NCBI GenBank assembly: GCA_017531795.1 | Contig: JAFXKH010000053.1 | Location: forward strand, 1 to 55,105 | Reading direction: 5' to 3' | Length of the DNA stretch: 55,105 nt | From: Clostridia bacterium | GTDB lineage: Bacteria > Bacillota > Clostridia > Christensenellales > Pumilibacteraceae | Part shown: piece by piece, positions 35,857 to 43,446 of the stretch | Numbering within the stretch: position 1 is the stretch's first letter | Layout: each line of letters begins with the position of its first letter | Position numbers and translations under genes: made by a program | The notes under the pieces: generated by a model | Database searches by the model: none | What the model saw: only the letters and a program-made list of their open reading frames with translations | What the model was told of the DNA's origin: nothing

Positions 35857-37026
35857 ATGGACGTAAAAGAAGAAGCAATAATCAAACACGAAAAGTGGAA
35901 AGGAAAGATTGAAGTAATTTCCAAAGCGCCTCTTGAAAACACCCACGACCTTTCGGTGGCGTATACTCCGGGCGTTGCTTCGCCGTGCTTGAAAATTTAT
36001 GACAATCCCGATTATGCGTATTCCTGCACAGCAATAGGAAATATGGTTGCCGTTATTAGTGACGGTAGCGCGGTACTTGGACTTGGTAATATAGGTGGAA
36101 TTGCAGGACTTCCCGTGATGGAAGGTAAATGCGTATTATTCAAGCGTTTCGGTGGCGTTAACGCATTTCCCATCGTACTTTCTACGCAAGACACGGAAGA
36201 AATTATTTCAACGGTAAAAGCGATTGCGCCATCTTTTGGTGGCATAAATCTTGAAGATATTTCTGCGCCCAGATGCTTTGAAATAGAACGTAGATTAAAA
36301 GATGAACTTGATATTCCCGTTTTTCACGACGACCAGCACGGAACTGCAGTTTGTGCGTTATCAGCGTTATTGAACGCATCAAAAGTGGTTGGCAAAAATC
36401 TTTCGGATATGAAAGTTTGCTTAAACGGACCTGGCGCGGCAGGTAATGCAATAATCAAACTTCTCGTCCGCTATGGCGTAAAAGACGTCTTTGCCGTTGA
36501 CAGAACGGGTATTATTTATAAGGGCAGAGAAAAACTTGATTTTGCAAAAGAAGAACTTGCCGAGATTACAAACAAAGAAGGTCGCAAGGGAAGTCTTATA
36601 GATGCGATAATCGGCACGGACGTTTTTATCGGCGTGTCTGCGCCTGGTTGCGTTACCGCTGAAATGATAAAAAGTATGAACACGGATCCTATCGTTATGG
36701 CGATGGCTAATCCCACGCCTGAGATAATGCCTGATCTTGCCAAAGAAGCGGGAGCGAAAGTGGTATGCACGGGTAGAAGCGATTTCCCCAATCAAGTAAA
36801 TAACGTCCTTGCTTTCCCGGGGATATTCAAAGGCGCGCTTGCGTGCAGAGCGAGAGCGATAAACGAAAATATGAAACTCGCAGCCGCTCACGCCATTGCA
36901 TCTCTCGTTTCAGATGCTGAATTATCTCCCGATTACGTAATTCCGTCACCGCTTGACCCCAGAGTGGCTGACGTAGTCGCAAAAGCAGTTTATGAGCAGG
37001 CGATAAAAGACGGTTTGTCACGCTAA
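35857..37026 (+). CDS. NAD(P)-dependent malic enzyme
   Basis: Oxidatively decarboxylates malate to pyruvate. SVAYTPGVASPC, FGGINLEDISAPRCFEIE, PVFHDDQHGTAVC with the metal-binding acids, and the Rossmann stretch NGPGAAGNAI are all present. At 389 residues it is the short bacterial type without a phosphotransacetylase domain. ATG 35857 is chosen over TTG 35836. It lies one base after the metY stop and gives the family start MDVKEEAIIKH, though no strong Shine-Dalgarno is seen, so coupling with metY is likely. An intrinsic terminator follows 59 bp after the stop. Confidence 0.93.
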   Translation: MDVKEEAIIKHEKWKGKIEVISKAPLENTHDLSVAYTPGVASPCLKIYDNPDYAYSCTAIGNMVAVISDGSAVLGLGNIGGIAGLPVMEGKCVLFKRFGGVNAFPIVLSTQDTEEIISTVKAIAPSFGGINLEDISAPRCFEIERRLKDELDIPVFHDDQHGTAVCALSALLNASKVVGKNLSDMKVCLNGPGAAGNAIIKLLVRYGVKDVFAVDRTGIIYKGREKLDFAKEELAEITNKEGRKGSLIDAIIGTDVFIGVSAPGCVTAEMIKSMNTDPIVMAMANPTPEIMPDLAKEAGAKVVCTGRSDFPNQVNNVLAFPGIFKGALACRARAINENMKLAAAHAIASLVSDAELSPDYVIPSPLDPRVADVVAKAVYEQAIKDGLSR

Positions 37027-37254
37027 TAGTTTTACTAACGCGCCTATAATTTCAGATGGCGCAAACGATGTAATAACACTTAATCCCACGGATGTACGTC
37101 CGTGGGGTTTTTTCATATTTCCAAGTAAACTTAGCATTTTTTGAGTATCATTTGAGGGTGCTTCCTTTTCTCCCGAAAGCATTGCAAATATTTTTGATTT
37201 GTCTATGCCGTCTTTGCTTCCAAGCAATAATGGTAAGATTGAATTTATATCCAT
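37018..37254 (-). CDS. Small protein of unknown function, antisense to a terminator
   Basis: 78 residues beginning MDINSILPLLLGSKDG, with a Ser/Lys-rich middle and a hydrophobic end (APSEIIGALVKLLA). AAAGGAG lies 7 nt before the ATG, a clear ribosome-binding site, and codons look resident, so the frame is probably real. It overlaps the 3' end of the malic enzyme gene by 9 bp and contains, on the opposite strand, that gene's terminator. It is divergent from another small gene, with only about 50 bp between likely starts. No known domain. Confidence 0.65.
   Translation of the reverse strand: MDINSILPLLLGSKDGIDKSKIFAMLSGEKEAPSNDTQKMLSLLGNMKKPHGRTSVGLSVITSFAPSEIIGALVKLLA
37085..37113 (+). terminator. 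Terminator of the metY-malic enzyme transcript
   Basis: CCCACGGA (37085-37092) pairs with TCCGTGGG (37099-37106) around a 6-nt loop, then G and six T. On the minus strand no T run follows, so it should act only on plus-strand transcripts although it lies inside a minus-strand gene. Confidence 0.88.
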
Positions 37255-37287
37255 AAATAACTCCTTTTGTCACAATATTTTATATGC

Positions 37288-37311
37288 TCGCATATGATAA
37301 AACGTATGCGA
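37288..37311. promoter_or_regulatory. Inverted repeat between two divergent small genes
   Basis: TCGCATA (37288-37294) and TATGCGA (37305-37311) form 7-bp arms around 10 nt. It lies where promoters for the minus-strand 78-residue protein and the plus-strand small protein should meet, so it may be an operator. It also includes two possible start codons. Confidence 0.4.
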
Positions 37312-37563
37312 AAAAGTTTAAAAAATTACAAAATAGTAAATGGGCAGGAAAATAAAAATCAAGCAACTGAACTATTAGGTAAATATGAAAATATGAGTGA
37401 AGACGCCTTGTACGTTAAACTAATGGAAGAGGTAGCGTCAAAAAAGTCAAGCGGTTCATTTGATTATAATGCGCTGAAAATAGAAATGGATAAAGTACGC
37501 CCTTTATTATCTGACAAACAAAGGGAAAAACTCGATCATTTGTTACGGCTGATAAAGAATTGA
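37306..37563 (+). CDS. Small helical protein upstream of subtilase
   Basis: From ATG 37306 the protein has 85 residues. It is charged, probably all-helical (ATELLGKYENMSEDALYVKL, then YNALKIEMDKVRPLLSDKQREKLDHLL). ATG 37294 and TTG 37267 also fit, but none has a good ribosome-binding site and the latter falls in the divergent promoter region. It ends with a TTGA overlap on the subtilase gene, so the two are translationally coupled. No known family recognised. A chaperone or inhibitor role for the protease would be speculation. Confidence 0.6.
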   Translation: MRKSLKNYKIVNGQENKNQATELLGKYENMSEDALYVKLMEEVASKKSSGSFDYNALKIEMDKVRPLLSDKQREKLDHLLRLIKN

Positions 37564-38588
37564 TTACTTCATATATAATCACTTTTTCCGATTATTCCAT
37601 GGGCGCGCGTTATGTGGCAAAGTACGGTCGTATCACGCACGTTATACCTTTTATTTCTTCCATAGTCGTTGAATCTGACGAGCCGATAAAAGTTCAGTCA
37701 GGTATAGTGTCTGTTTCGCGCGTTGCAAAAGTTGACGTTTCATTGCAAAAAGTCAAACGGTATTTGCTTCCGAAAAGACCGTTTGGATTAAGCGGAAAAG
37801 GTGTTCGTATAGCGGTTATTGATACGGGATTAAGTCCACATGTTGACTTATTGCTTCCTGACAGAGTACCGATTTTCGTAGACGTTGTTGCGGGAAAAAG
37901 TACGCCTTACGACGATAACGGGCACGGAACTGCAATATGTGGCGCAATCGCAGGAAACGGAATTTTGTCAAACGGTAAATACTCTTCGCTTGCGCCACTC
38001 TCTGAAATTATTCCGATTAAGGCAATAGGAAGTACAGGAGAGGGGAATACGGCAGATATTTTACAAGCAATGCAATGGGTATGGGATAATTGTGAAAAAT
38101 ATAATATTCGTATAGTATGCGCTTCTTTTGGAGCAGAGCCTCAAAATAAAGATCCACTCGTTTTGGGTGTTGAGGCGTTACACAAGAAAGGCATACTCAT
38201 CGTTGCGAGTAGCGGTAACGACGGCGTGGGAAAGGATAAAGTAAAATCTCCGGGAATAAGTCCATACGCAATTACCGTCGGAGGTATTGACGAAAACAAA
38301 AATATTGCCGAATTTACTTCACGAGGATTATGTAGGGGAATCTATAAGCCCGACATTTACGCGCCTGCGCAAAACGTCGTTTGTCCATCAATGGCAGGTG
38401 ATTACGCACCCGTTACGGGTACGAGTATTGCAACTCCGATTGTGGCTTCGGTATGCGCAAATATTATAGAAAAGCACCCGTCTTTTACGCCTGATAAAGT
38501 AAAGGAAATTCTATTGAAAAATAGCGTGATTTTAGAAAATGACAATCGTTATCGCGCGCTTAATCTTGAATTTTTATCAACCCTTTGA
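37560..38588 (+). CDS. S8 family serine peptidase without signal peptide
   Basis: 342-residue subtilisin-like enzyme. The triad is visible: Asp in VIDTGLSPH (residue 88), His in GHGTAICG (residue 122) and Ser in GTSIATPI (near residue 290). The oxyanion Asn stretch is SSGND. The N-terminal 70 residues (AKYGRITHVIPFISSIVVES) resemble an I9-type inhibitory propeptide. There is no signal sequence or membrane anchor, so it likely acts in the cytoplasm, like intracellular subtilisins. Start TTG 37560 overlaps the stop of the small helical protein. Its 3' end overlaps the convergent aminotransferase gene by 12 bp. Confidence 0.88.
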   Translation: MITSYIITFSDYSMGARYVAKYGRITHVIPFISSIVVESDEPIKVQSGIVSVSRVAKVDVSLQKVKRYLLPKRPFGLSGKGVRIAVIDTGLSPHVDLLLPDRVPIFVDVVAGKSTPYDDNGHGTAICGAIAGNGILSNGKYSSLAPLSEIIPIKAIGSTGEGNTADILQAMQWVWDNCEKYNIRIVCASFGAEPQNKDPLVLGVEALHKKGILIVASSGNDGVGKDKVKSPGISPYAITVGGIDENKNIAEFTSRGLCRGIYKPDIYAPAQNVVCPSMAGDYAPVTGTSIATPIVASVCANIIEKHPSFTPDKVKEILLKNSVILENDNRYRALNLEFLSTL

Positions 38589-39704
38589 AAGTTCTTTAAT
38601 GGCTTGAAGAAAGAAATTTATCTCTTCTACCGTATTGTCTACACCGAGAGAAATTCTTATCATACCACTTTTTAGCGTTCCGTAATGTTTATGTACGAGA
38701 GGCGCGCAGTGATGTCCACATCTTACGCAAATATCGTATTCGTCCGAAAGTATATTTCCCGCTTCTACGCTGGACATATTTCGCAGATTAAAAGCAATAA
38801 CGGGACCGCCATATTCTTTTTTCGTATACAGTTCAACATTACTGTTTTTGCTCAATTCTCCCAGAGTATAGACAAATAACCCGGAAAGTTTTTTCGCATT
38901 TGCATCCCCGTATTCATTAGCATACTTAAACGATGCGTTTAGTCCTGCGATTGCAGGGGTGGGGAGCGTTCCGCTTTCCAGCCCCTCAGGTAATTCTCGT
39001 GGTTGCGGTTTCGTGCTCTCAGTCCCCGTACCGCCGTATCTGAAAGGGTTTACTTTACCCTCTCGTATAAGCAATAATCCTACTCCTTGTGGGGCGTGCA
39101 ACCCCTTGTGTGGCGCGACAGCAAGCATAGAGATATTGCACGAGCGCATATCAAATTTTTTATAACCAACGCTTTGCGCTCCGTCCACTAATAGCAGTAA
39201 GCCTTTCTTTTTTGCGTAGTATCCTATGTCCTCAATAGGTTGAACTGCACCCGTTACGTTACTAACGTGGTTTACGATTATCATATAAGTGTTGGAACGT
39301 GTTGCTGATACGATCTGTTCGGGAGTTACGAAGCCGTTACCAAGAGGTGGTAAAACGGTATAGTCAATTAGTCCTAATTCTTTTAATCGAATCAATGGAC
39401 GTAAGACCGAATTGTGTTCAAGCACGGTAGTGATTATATGACCGCCTCGTACGACTGTACCGAAAATTGCAGTATTAAGAGCGTCGGTACAGTTTAAAGT
39501 GAATATAACTTTGTCTGCTCCGCAAGAAAAATATTTTGAAGCAATCGTGCGAGTATCTTCAATCATCATGCCTGCTTTAACTGCGGCGGAATGTGAAGAC
39601 CGCGTTGGATTGGCAGACAAGTATTTAAGAGCCGTTCCGACTGAATTTATCACGCTCGTGGGCTTAAAGTATGTTGTAGCGGCGTTATCAAGATATATCA
39701 TCAA
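38577..39704 (-). CDS. Cysteine desulfurase-like class V aminotransferase
   Basis: 375-residue PLP enzyme. It begins IYLDNAATTYFKP, has NHVSNVTGAVQP, the PLP-Lys in VAPHKGLHAPQG and a Cys-containing loop RCGHHCAP near the C-terminus. This matches the NifS/CsdA-like subgroup that removes sulfur or selenium from (seleno)cysteine. At 375 residues the length is normal. The divergent neighbour encodes a DUF3343 protein, a small family often next to such enzymes and proposed to carry Se or S. ATG 39704 has GGGGAAA upstream. It converges on the subtilase gene with a 12-bp overlap. Confidence 0.9.
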   Translation of the reverse strand: MMIYLDNAATTYFKPTSVINSVGTALKYLSANPTRSSHSAAVKAGMMIEDTRTIASKYFSCGADKVIFTLNCTDALNTAIFGTVVRGGHIITTVLEHNSVLRPLIRLKELGLIDYTVLPPLGNGFVTPEQIVSATRSNTYMIIVNHVSNVTGAVQPIEDIGYYAKKKGLLLLVDGAQSVGYKKFDMRSCNISMLAVAPHKGLHAPQGVGLLLIREGKVNPFRYGGTGTESTKPQPRELPEGLESGTLPTPAIAGLNASFKYANEYGDANAKKLSGLFVYTLGELSKNSNVELYTKKEYGGPVIAFNLRNMSSVEAGNILSDEYDICVRCGHHCAPLVHKHYGTLKSGMIRISLGVDNTVEEINFFLQAIKELSKG

Positions 39705-39788
39705 TTTCCCCCTGAATTACATAGAATACTATATAATCTATTATGCAATTATGAAATTGAGAACGAAAGAAATACAGTAGGTGGAAAT

Positions 39789-40028
39789 ATGAACATAATA
39801 ATCGTATTAAAGGCGCGTAATCAAACCTTACGCCTTGCAAACGCATTAAAAGCTTCGGGCTATAACGCCAGGATTATAGATACTCCGCTTTCACTTTATG
39901 GAAGCTGTACGCTTTCCGTCCTTACGGATAAGGCGGGGCTTGATTACTTTTATAAAATCTCGTATTCTTATCCGACTTTCGTTGGAGCATATAACGAAAC
40001 TAACGGAAAGTACGTTAGAATTTTTTGA
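39789..40028 (+). CDS. DUF3343 (putative Se/S carrier-like) protein
   Basis: 79 residues. It has the family layout: an N-terminal beta strand, RLANALKASGYNARIIDTPLSLYGSCTLSV, with the key Cys after a Ser/Gly-rich turn at about residue 39, then a second strand. DUF3343 proteins are small alpha/beta folds found beside cysteine desulfurase-like genes and are proposed to carry selenium or sulfur as Cys adducts. Here it is divergent from such a gene (85 bp apart). GGTGGAAAT precedes the ATG. Its last codons form a terminator hairpin. Confidence 0.75.
   Translation: MNIIIVLKARNQTLRLANALKASGYNARIIDTPLSLYGSCTLSVLTDKAGLDYFYKISYSYPTFVGAYNETNGKYVRIF
40000..40026 (+). terminator. Terminator built into the end of the DUF3343 gene
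   Basis: CTAACG (40000-40005) pairs with CGTTAG (40013-40018) around 7 nt, then AA and six T. The hairpin is made of the gene's last codons and the stop is at 40026-40028. Short stem, so moderate strength. Confidence 0.5.
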
Positions 40029-40033
40029 AACGC

Positions 40034-40062
40034 TTTACTTTATTTCTCGCTTGTGTTATACT
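40034..40062 (+). promoter_or_regulatory. Promoter of nth
   Basis: TTTACT (40034-40039), a 17-nt spacer and TATACT (40057-40062). The nth ATG is at 40075, so the message would start about 6 nt upstream of it, nearly leaderless. Confidence 0.55.
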
Positions 40063-40074
40063 TAGTGAGTAGGT

Positions 40075-40692
40075 ATGGCAATCGTTAACGAAATAATAAA
40101 TTATCTTGAAAATGACTATCCGTCCGCTCATTGCGAACTGAATTTTTCGTCAGATTTTGAACTTCTTGTCGCCGTTATTTTGTCTGCGCAATGTACGGAT
40201 AAGCGAGTAAATATCGTCACAAGCGAACTTTTTAAGAAATATAATACTCCTTTGCATTTTGCGCAAATGTCACAAGAAGAACTTGAACCACTCATTCACT
40301 CTTGCGGATTCTTCAGAGCAAAAGCAAAGAGCATAATTTCAGCGAGCAGAGATATATTAGAGCGTTTTAATGGTAAAGTTCCTTCAACCATGGAAGATTT
40401 ACTGTCGCTCAGAGGCGTAGGACGAAAAACGGCAAACGTCGTACTTTCCGTGGCGTTTAACGAGCAGACCATACCCGTGGATACGCACGTGTTCAGGACG
40501 GCAAGAAGATTGGGCTTATCCGACAAAACCACTCCCGAAGGCGTTGAATACGATTTGCTTGCGGTAGTGCCACAGGACAAGCTATCCAAGACTCACCACT
40601 TATTGATTTTTCACGGCAGATACCGTTGTCATAGCAGAAATCCTGAGTGTCATCTTTGCTCACTCACAAAATATTGTAAATTCATAAAATAA
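40075..40692 (+). CDS. nth: Endonuclease III
   Basis: DNA glycosylase/AP lyase for oxidised pyrimidines. The helix-hairpin-helix LRGVGRKTANVV carries the catalytic Lys, VDTHVFR the catalytic Asp, and the C-terminal CHSRNPECHLCSLTKYC gives the C-X6-C-X2-C-X5-C [4Fe-4S] site. At 205 residues the length is typical. It probably has its own promoter and is followed after 10 bp by obg. Confidence 0.96.
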   Translation: MAIVNEIINYLENDYPSAHCELNFSSDFELLVAVILSAQCTDKRVNIVTSELFKKYNTPLHFAQMSQEELEPLIHSCGFFRAKAKSIISASRDILERFNGKVPSTMEDLLSLRGVGRKTANVVLSVAFNEQTIPVDTHVFRTARRLGLSDKTTPEGVEYDLLAVVPQDKLSKTHHLLIFHGRYRCHSRNPECHLCSLTKYCKFIK

Positions 40693-40702
40693 AGGCGAAT
40701 AT

Positions 40703-41962
40703 ATGTTTATAGACAAGGCAAAAATTTATATTAAATCCGGAGACGGCGGTAACGGTTGCACGTCTTTTTATACTGAAAAATACGTCAATAATGGCGGTCC
40801 TGACGGTGGTAACGGAGGCGTAGGCGGAAGAATCGGTTTTCGCGCGGTTAAAAATAAAAGTACGCTGATCGACTTTAAGTACGCAAAGCATTTTCGCGCT
40901 GAAAACGGTGAAAACGGAAAAACCAGATATTCGGCAGGCAAAAAGGGAAAAGACTTAATAATAGACGTCCCCGTTGGTACTGTTATTCGCGATGATGAAT
41001 CAGGAAAAATTATTGCAGATATGTTTTCAGACGGGATGGTCGTGTTTGTCGCAGAAGGTGGAAACGGCGGAAAGGGTAACGCTTTTTTTAAGATCTCCCG
41101 TCGTCAAGCGCCACATTTTTCTCAGTCAGGAGAAAAAACGAAAGAACATCTTGTAACATTAGAAATTAAAACGATAGCGGACGTTGGGCTTATTGGTTAC
41201 CCTAACGTTGGTAAATCAACAATTTTATCCGTTATTAGCGCAGCAAGACCGAAGATTGCGTCTTATCATTTCACTACTTTATCGCCCAATCTTGGCATGG
41301 TGACGGCATACGACGATACTTTCGTTGTCGCAGATATCCCAGGACTTATTGACGGCGCAAGTGAAGGCGCAGGGCTTGGACACGATTTTTTACGACATAT
41401 AGAAAGAACGCGTTTGCTCGTTCACGTAATTGATGCGAGTGGAAGCGAGGGCAGAGATCCTGTTGCGGATTACGTCGCCATAAATAAAGAATTAACGGGT
41501 TATGATATTGCGCTTGCCGATAAACCTCAAATCGTCGTTTTGAATAAGGTCGACATGCTTACTGATTTCAGCGTTGTGGATAAAATTAAAGAAATCTCAG
41601 GCAAGGACGTAATTTTAATGAGCGCAGTTATTCATAGTGGTGTGGACGAACTTATTAAAGCTATGTGGGCTGAACTTAAAAAACTTCCCGAAGTAACACC
41701 GCTTGAATACGAACCGTTTACTTTTGAAAAACCCGACAAAACGAGTTTTGAAGTGGTAAAAATTGAAGAAGGGTATTATGAAATATTTGGCGGTATGATG
41801 GACGAACTTGCCCGTAACGTAGTCCTTGATAATTATGATAGCCTGAAATATTTTCAGAAACAAATTCGTGACCGTGGCGTAGATAAAGCGCTTAAAAAGG
41901 CAGGAGTAAAGGACGGAGATACCGTTCGGATTTTGGACGTAGAATTTGACTATTTTGAATAA
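40703..41962 (+). CDS. obg: GTPase Obg/CgtA
   Basis: 50S-assembly GTPase. It has a Gly-rich Obg fold (GDGGNGCTSF, GGPDGGNGG), a G domain with GYPNVGKST and DIPGLIDGA, G4 as NKVD, and a C-terminal OCT domain (about residues 345-419). At 419 residues it is the Firmicutes long form. AAAGGCG precedes the ATG. The following nadD-yqeK fusion starts inside its last codons. Confidence 0.96.
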   Translation: MFIDKAKIYIKSGDGGNGCTSFYTEKYVNNGGPDGGNGGVGGRIGFRAVKNKSTLIDFKYAKHFRAENGENGKTRYSAGKKGKDLIIDVPVGTVIRDDESGKIIADMFSDGMVVFVAEGGNGGKGNAFFKISRRQAPHFSQSGEKTKEHLVTLEIKTIADVGLIGYPNVGKSTILSVISAARPKIASYHFTTLSPNLGMVTAYDDTFVVADIPGLIDGASEGAGLGHDFLRHIERTRLLVHVIDASGSEGRDPVADYVAINKELTGYDIALADKPQIVVLNKVDMLTDFSVVDKIKEISGKDVILMSAVIHSGVDELIKAMWAELKKLPEVTPLEYEPFTFEKPDKTSFEVVKIEEGYYEIFGGMMDELARNVVLDNYDSLKYFQKQIRDRGVDKALKKAGVKDGDTVRILDVEFDYFE

Positions 41963-43097
41963 AACGATAATATTAGGCGGTTCGTTTGATCCCGTAACCT
42001 CTGCGCACACTCAACTGATTTATAACTTATCGCAGAGGTTTGATAAGGTCATTATTGTTCCGTGTAAACTTTCGCCTTTCAAAATTAGCGTAGGGGCGGA
42101 TACTTCGAAACGCCTTGAAATGCTGAAAATTGCGACCGAAGACATAAATAACGCAATAATAGACACTTTTGAAATTGACAAAGAGGGGACTGATTATACC
42201 TATATAACCGCTCTTCATTTTTCAAAGACGTATAAGAACTTATATTTTGCTATTGGGAGTGAAATGATTGCCGATTTGGGCAAGTGGAAAAACATATCGT
42301 TGCTCTCTTCATTGCTCACTTTTTACGTCGTACCTCGTCCTGATTTTCCTGTTGGAGAAAAAGAATTGAGCGTATTAAACTCGCTCGTAAAATATGAAAT
42401 TGCTGATTTTGTGGGCGCAGATGGCTCATCTTCCGAAGTGAAAATTTCAGTAGCAATGGGCAAACCTGACTTGTGGCTGGATAAAAAAATTTCCGATTAT
42501 ATAAAAAAAGAGAAATTATATACTCAATTCGTTTTCGTAAACGATTTATATAAACGCTTTCATATGAAGGAAACCCGTATCTTGCATAGTTTTTCTACTG
42601 CTTTATGCGGTGTCAAGCTTGCCAAGAGGTGGGGCGTAGATACGAATAAGGCGACGATCGCTCTTTTGCTCCATGATATAGGTAAATACGTTACGAGGGA
42701 AGAAGCGGAATCTCTCGGAGTTATTTTTGACGATAGGATAAACGAAATGCCTCTGCCCGTGCAACACGCAGAAATAGGCGCGGAATTACTTGCCCAGGTA
42801 TTGAAAATCGAAGATAAAGACATTGTTGAAGCGGTAAGATGGCATACTACTGCAAAACCCGGTATGACGAAATTGGAAAAGGTGGTTTATCTTGCTGACT
42901 ATATAGAGCCTTTGCGTTCCTTTCCTACCGTTGATTGTTTAAGAAAACAAACGGCAAAGGACGTTGAACTCGGCTTTATATCCGCCATTGAAAATTCTGT
43001 AAAATACGTTGGTAAGGACGATTTATATAAGATTACGCTTGATGCGTATAATTATTATTGCAATAAGGAGACAGGCAATGAAATTAACGAAAAATGA
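41946..43097 (+). CDS. Nicotinate-nucleotide adenylyltransferase fused to YqeK HD hydrolase
   Basis: 383 residues in one frame. Residues about 1-190 are NadD, which makes NaAD from NaMN: GGSFDPVTSAHT (a variant of GG.FDP.H.GH with Ala in place of the last Gly), then SSSEVKISV and KISDYIKKEKLY. Residues about 205-383 are a YqeK-type HD domain (HSFSTALCG, LLLHDIGK, HAEIGAELL, WHTTAKPGM), a family that hydrolyses Ap4A to ADP. In Bacillus these are two adjacent genes, nadD-yqeK, before rsfS. Start is TTG at 41946 or 41955, with no Shine-Dalgarno and inside the end of obg, so translation is coupled. A fused enzyme is seen in some Firmicutes. Confidence 0.9.
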   Translation: MTILNKTIILGGSFDPVTSAHTQLIYNLSQRFDKVIIVPCKLSPFKISVGADTSKRLEMLKIATEDINNAIIDTFEIDKEGTDYTYITALHFSKTYKNLYFAIGSEMIADLGKWKNISLLSSLLTFYVVPRPDFPVGEKELSVLNSLVKYEIADFVGADGSSSEVKISVAMGKPDLWLDKKISDYIKKEKLYTQFVFVNDLYKRFHMKETRILHSFSTALCGVKLAKRWGVDTNKATIALLLHDIGKYVTREEAESLGVIFDDRINEMPLPVQHAEIGAELLAQVLKIEDKDIVEAVRWHTTAKPGMTKLEKVVYLADYIEPLRSFPTVDCLRKQTAKDVELGFISAIENSVKYVGKDDLYKITLDAYNYYCNKETGNEINEK

Positions 43098-43446
43098 TGC
43101 TCACGAGCTTGCTAAAAAAATTGCGAGTATACTTGACGAGAAAAAAGGCAAAGACATTATCATAATAGACTTATCCGATAAATCTATTATTGCCGATTAT
43201 TTTGTAATAGCTAGCGGTAGATCCACTACGGCAGTAAAATCCTTAACGGACAACGTTGATGAAAAACTTTCGAAAGAAGGTATTGAGCCTCTTCGTCGCG
43301 ACGGTTTTTCTGAGGCTAAATGGATAGCGGTAGACTATGGATGCGTTATATTGCACGTCTTTCATGAGGAAATGAGAGAATATTATCATCTTGAAAGACT
43401 GTGGATAAACGATAATAATTATGAAAAATATGGAGATAACCAATAA
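43078..43446 (+). CDS. rsfS: Ribosome silencing factor
   Basis: Binds L14 on the 50S subunit and prevents subunit joining under starvation. The signature IIADYFVIASGRSTTAVKSL is at residues about 38-57, with WIAVDYGCVILHVF and YYHLERLW near the end. At 122 residues the length is typical. ATG 43078 has AAGGAG 8 nt upstream. A longer frame starting at 43009 would lie inside the nadD-yqeK gene and is rejected. It overlaps that gene by 20 bp and the next by 1 bp. Confidence 0.95.
   Translation: MKLTKNDAHELAKKIASILDEKKGKDIIIIDLSDKSIIADYFVIASGRSTTAVKSLTDNVDEKLSKEGIEPLRRDGFSEAKWIAVDYGCVILHVFHEEMREYYHLERLWINDNNYEKYGDNQ

Noticed and set aside
39705..39788. TATAAT at 39732 as a promoter for the DUF3343 gene
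   Set aside because: No acceptable -35 lies 16-18 nt upstream, so it was not listed as a feature.
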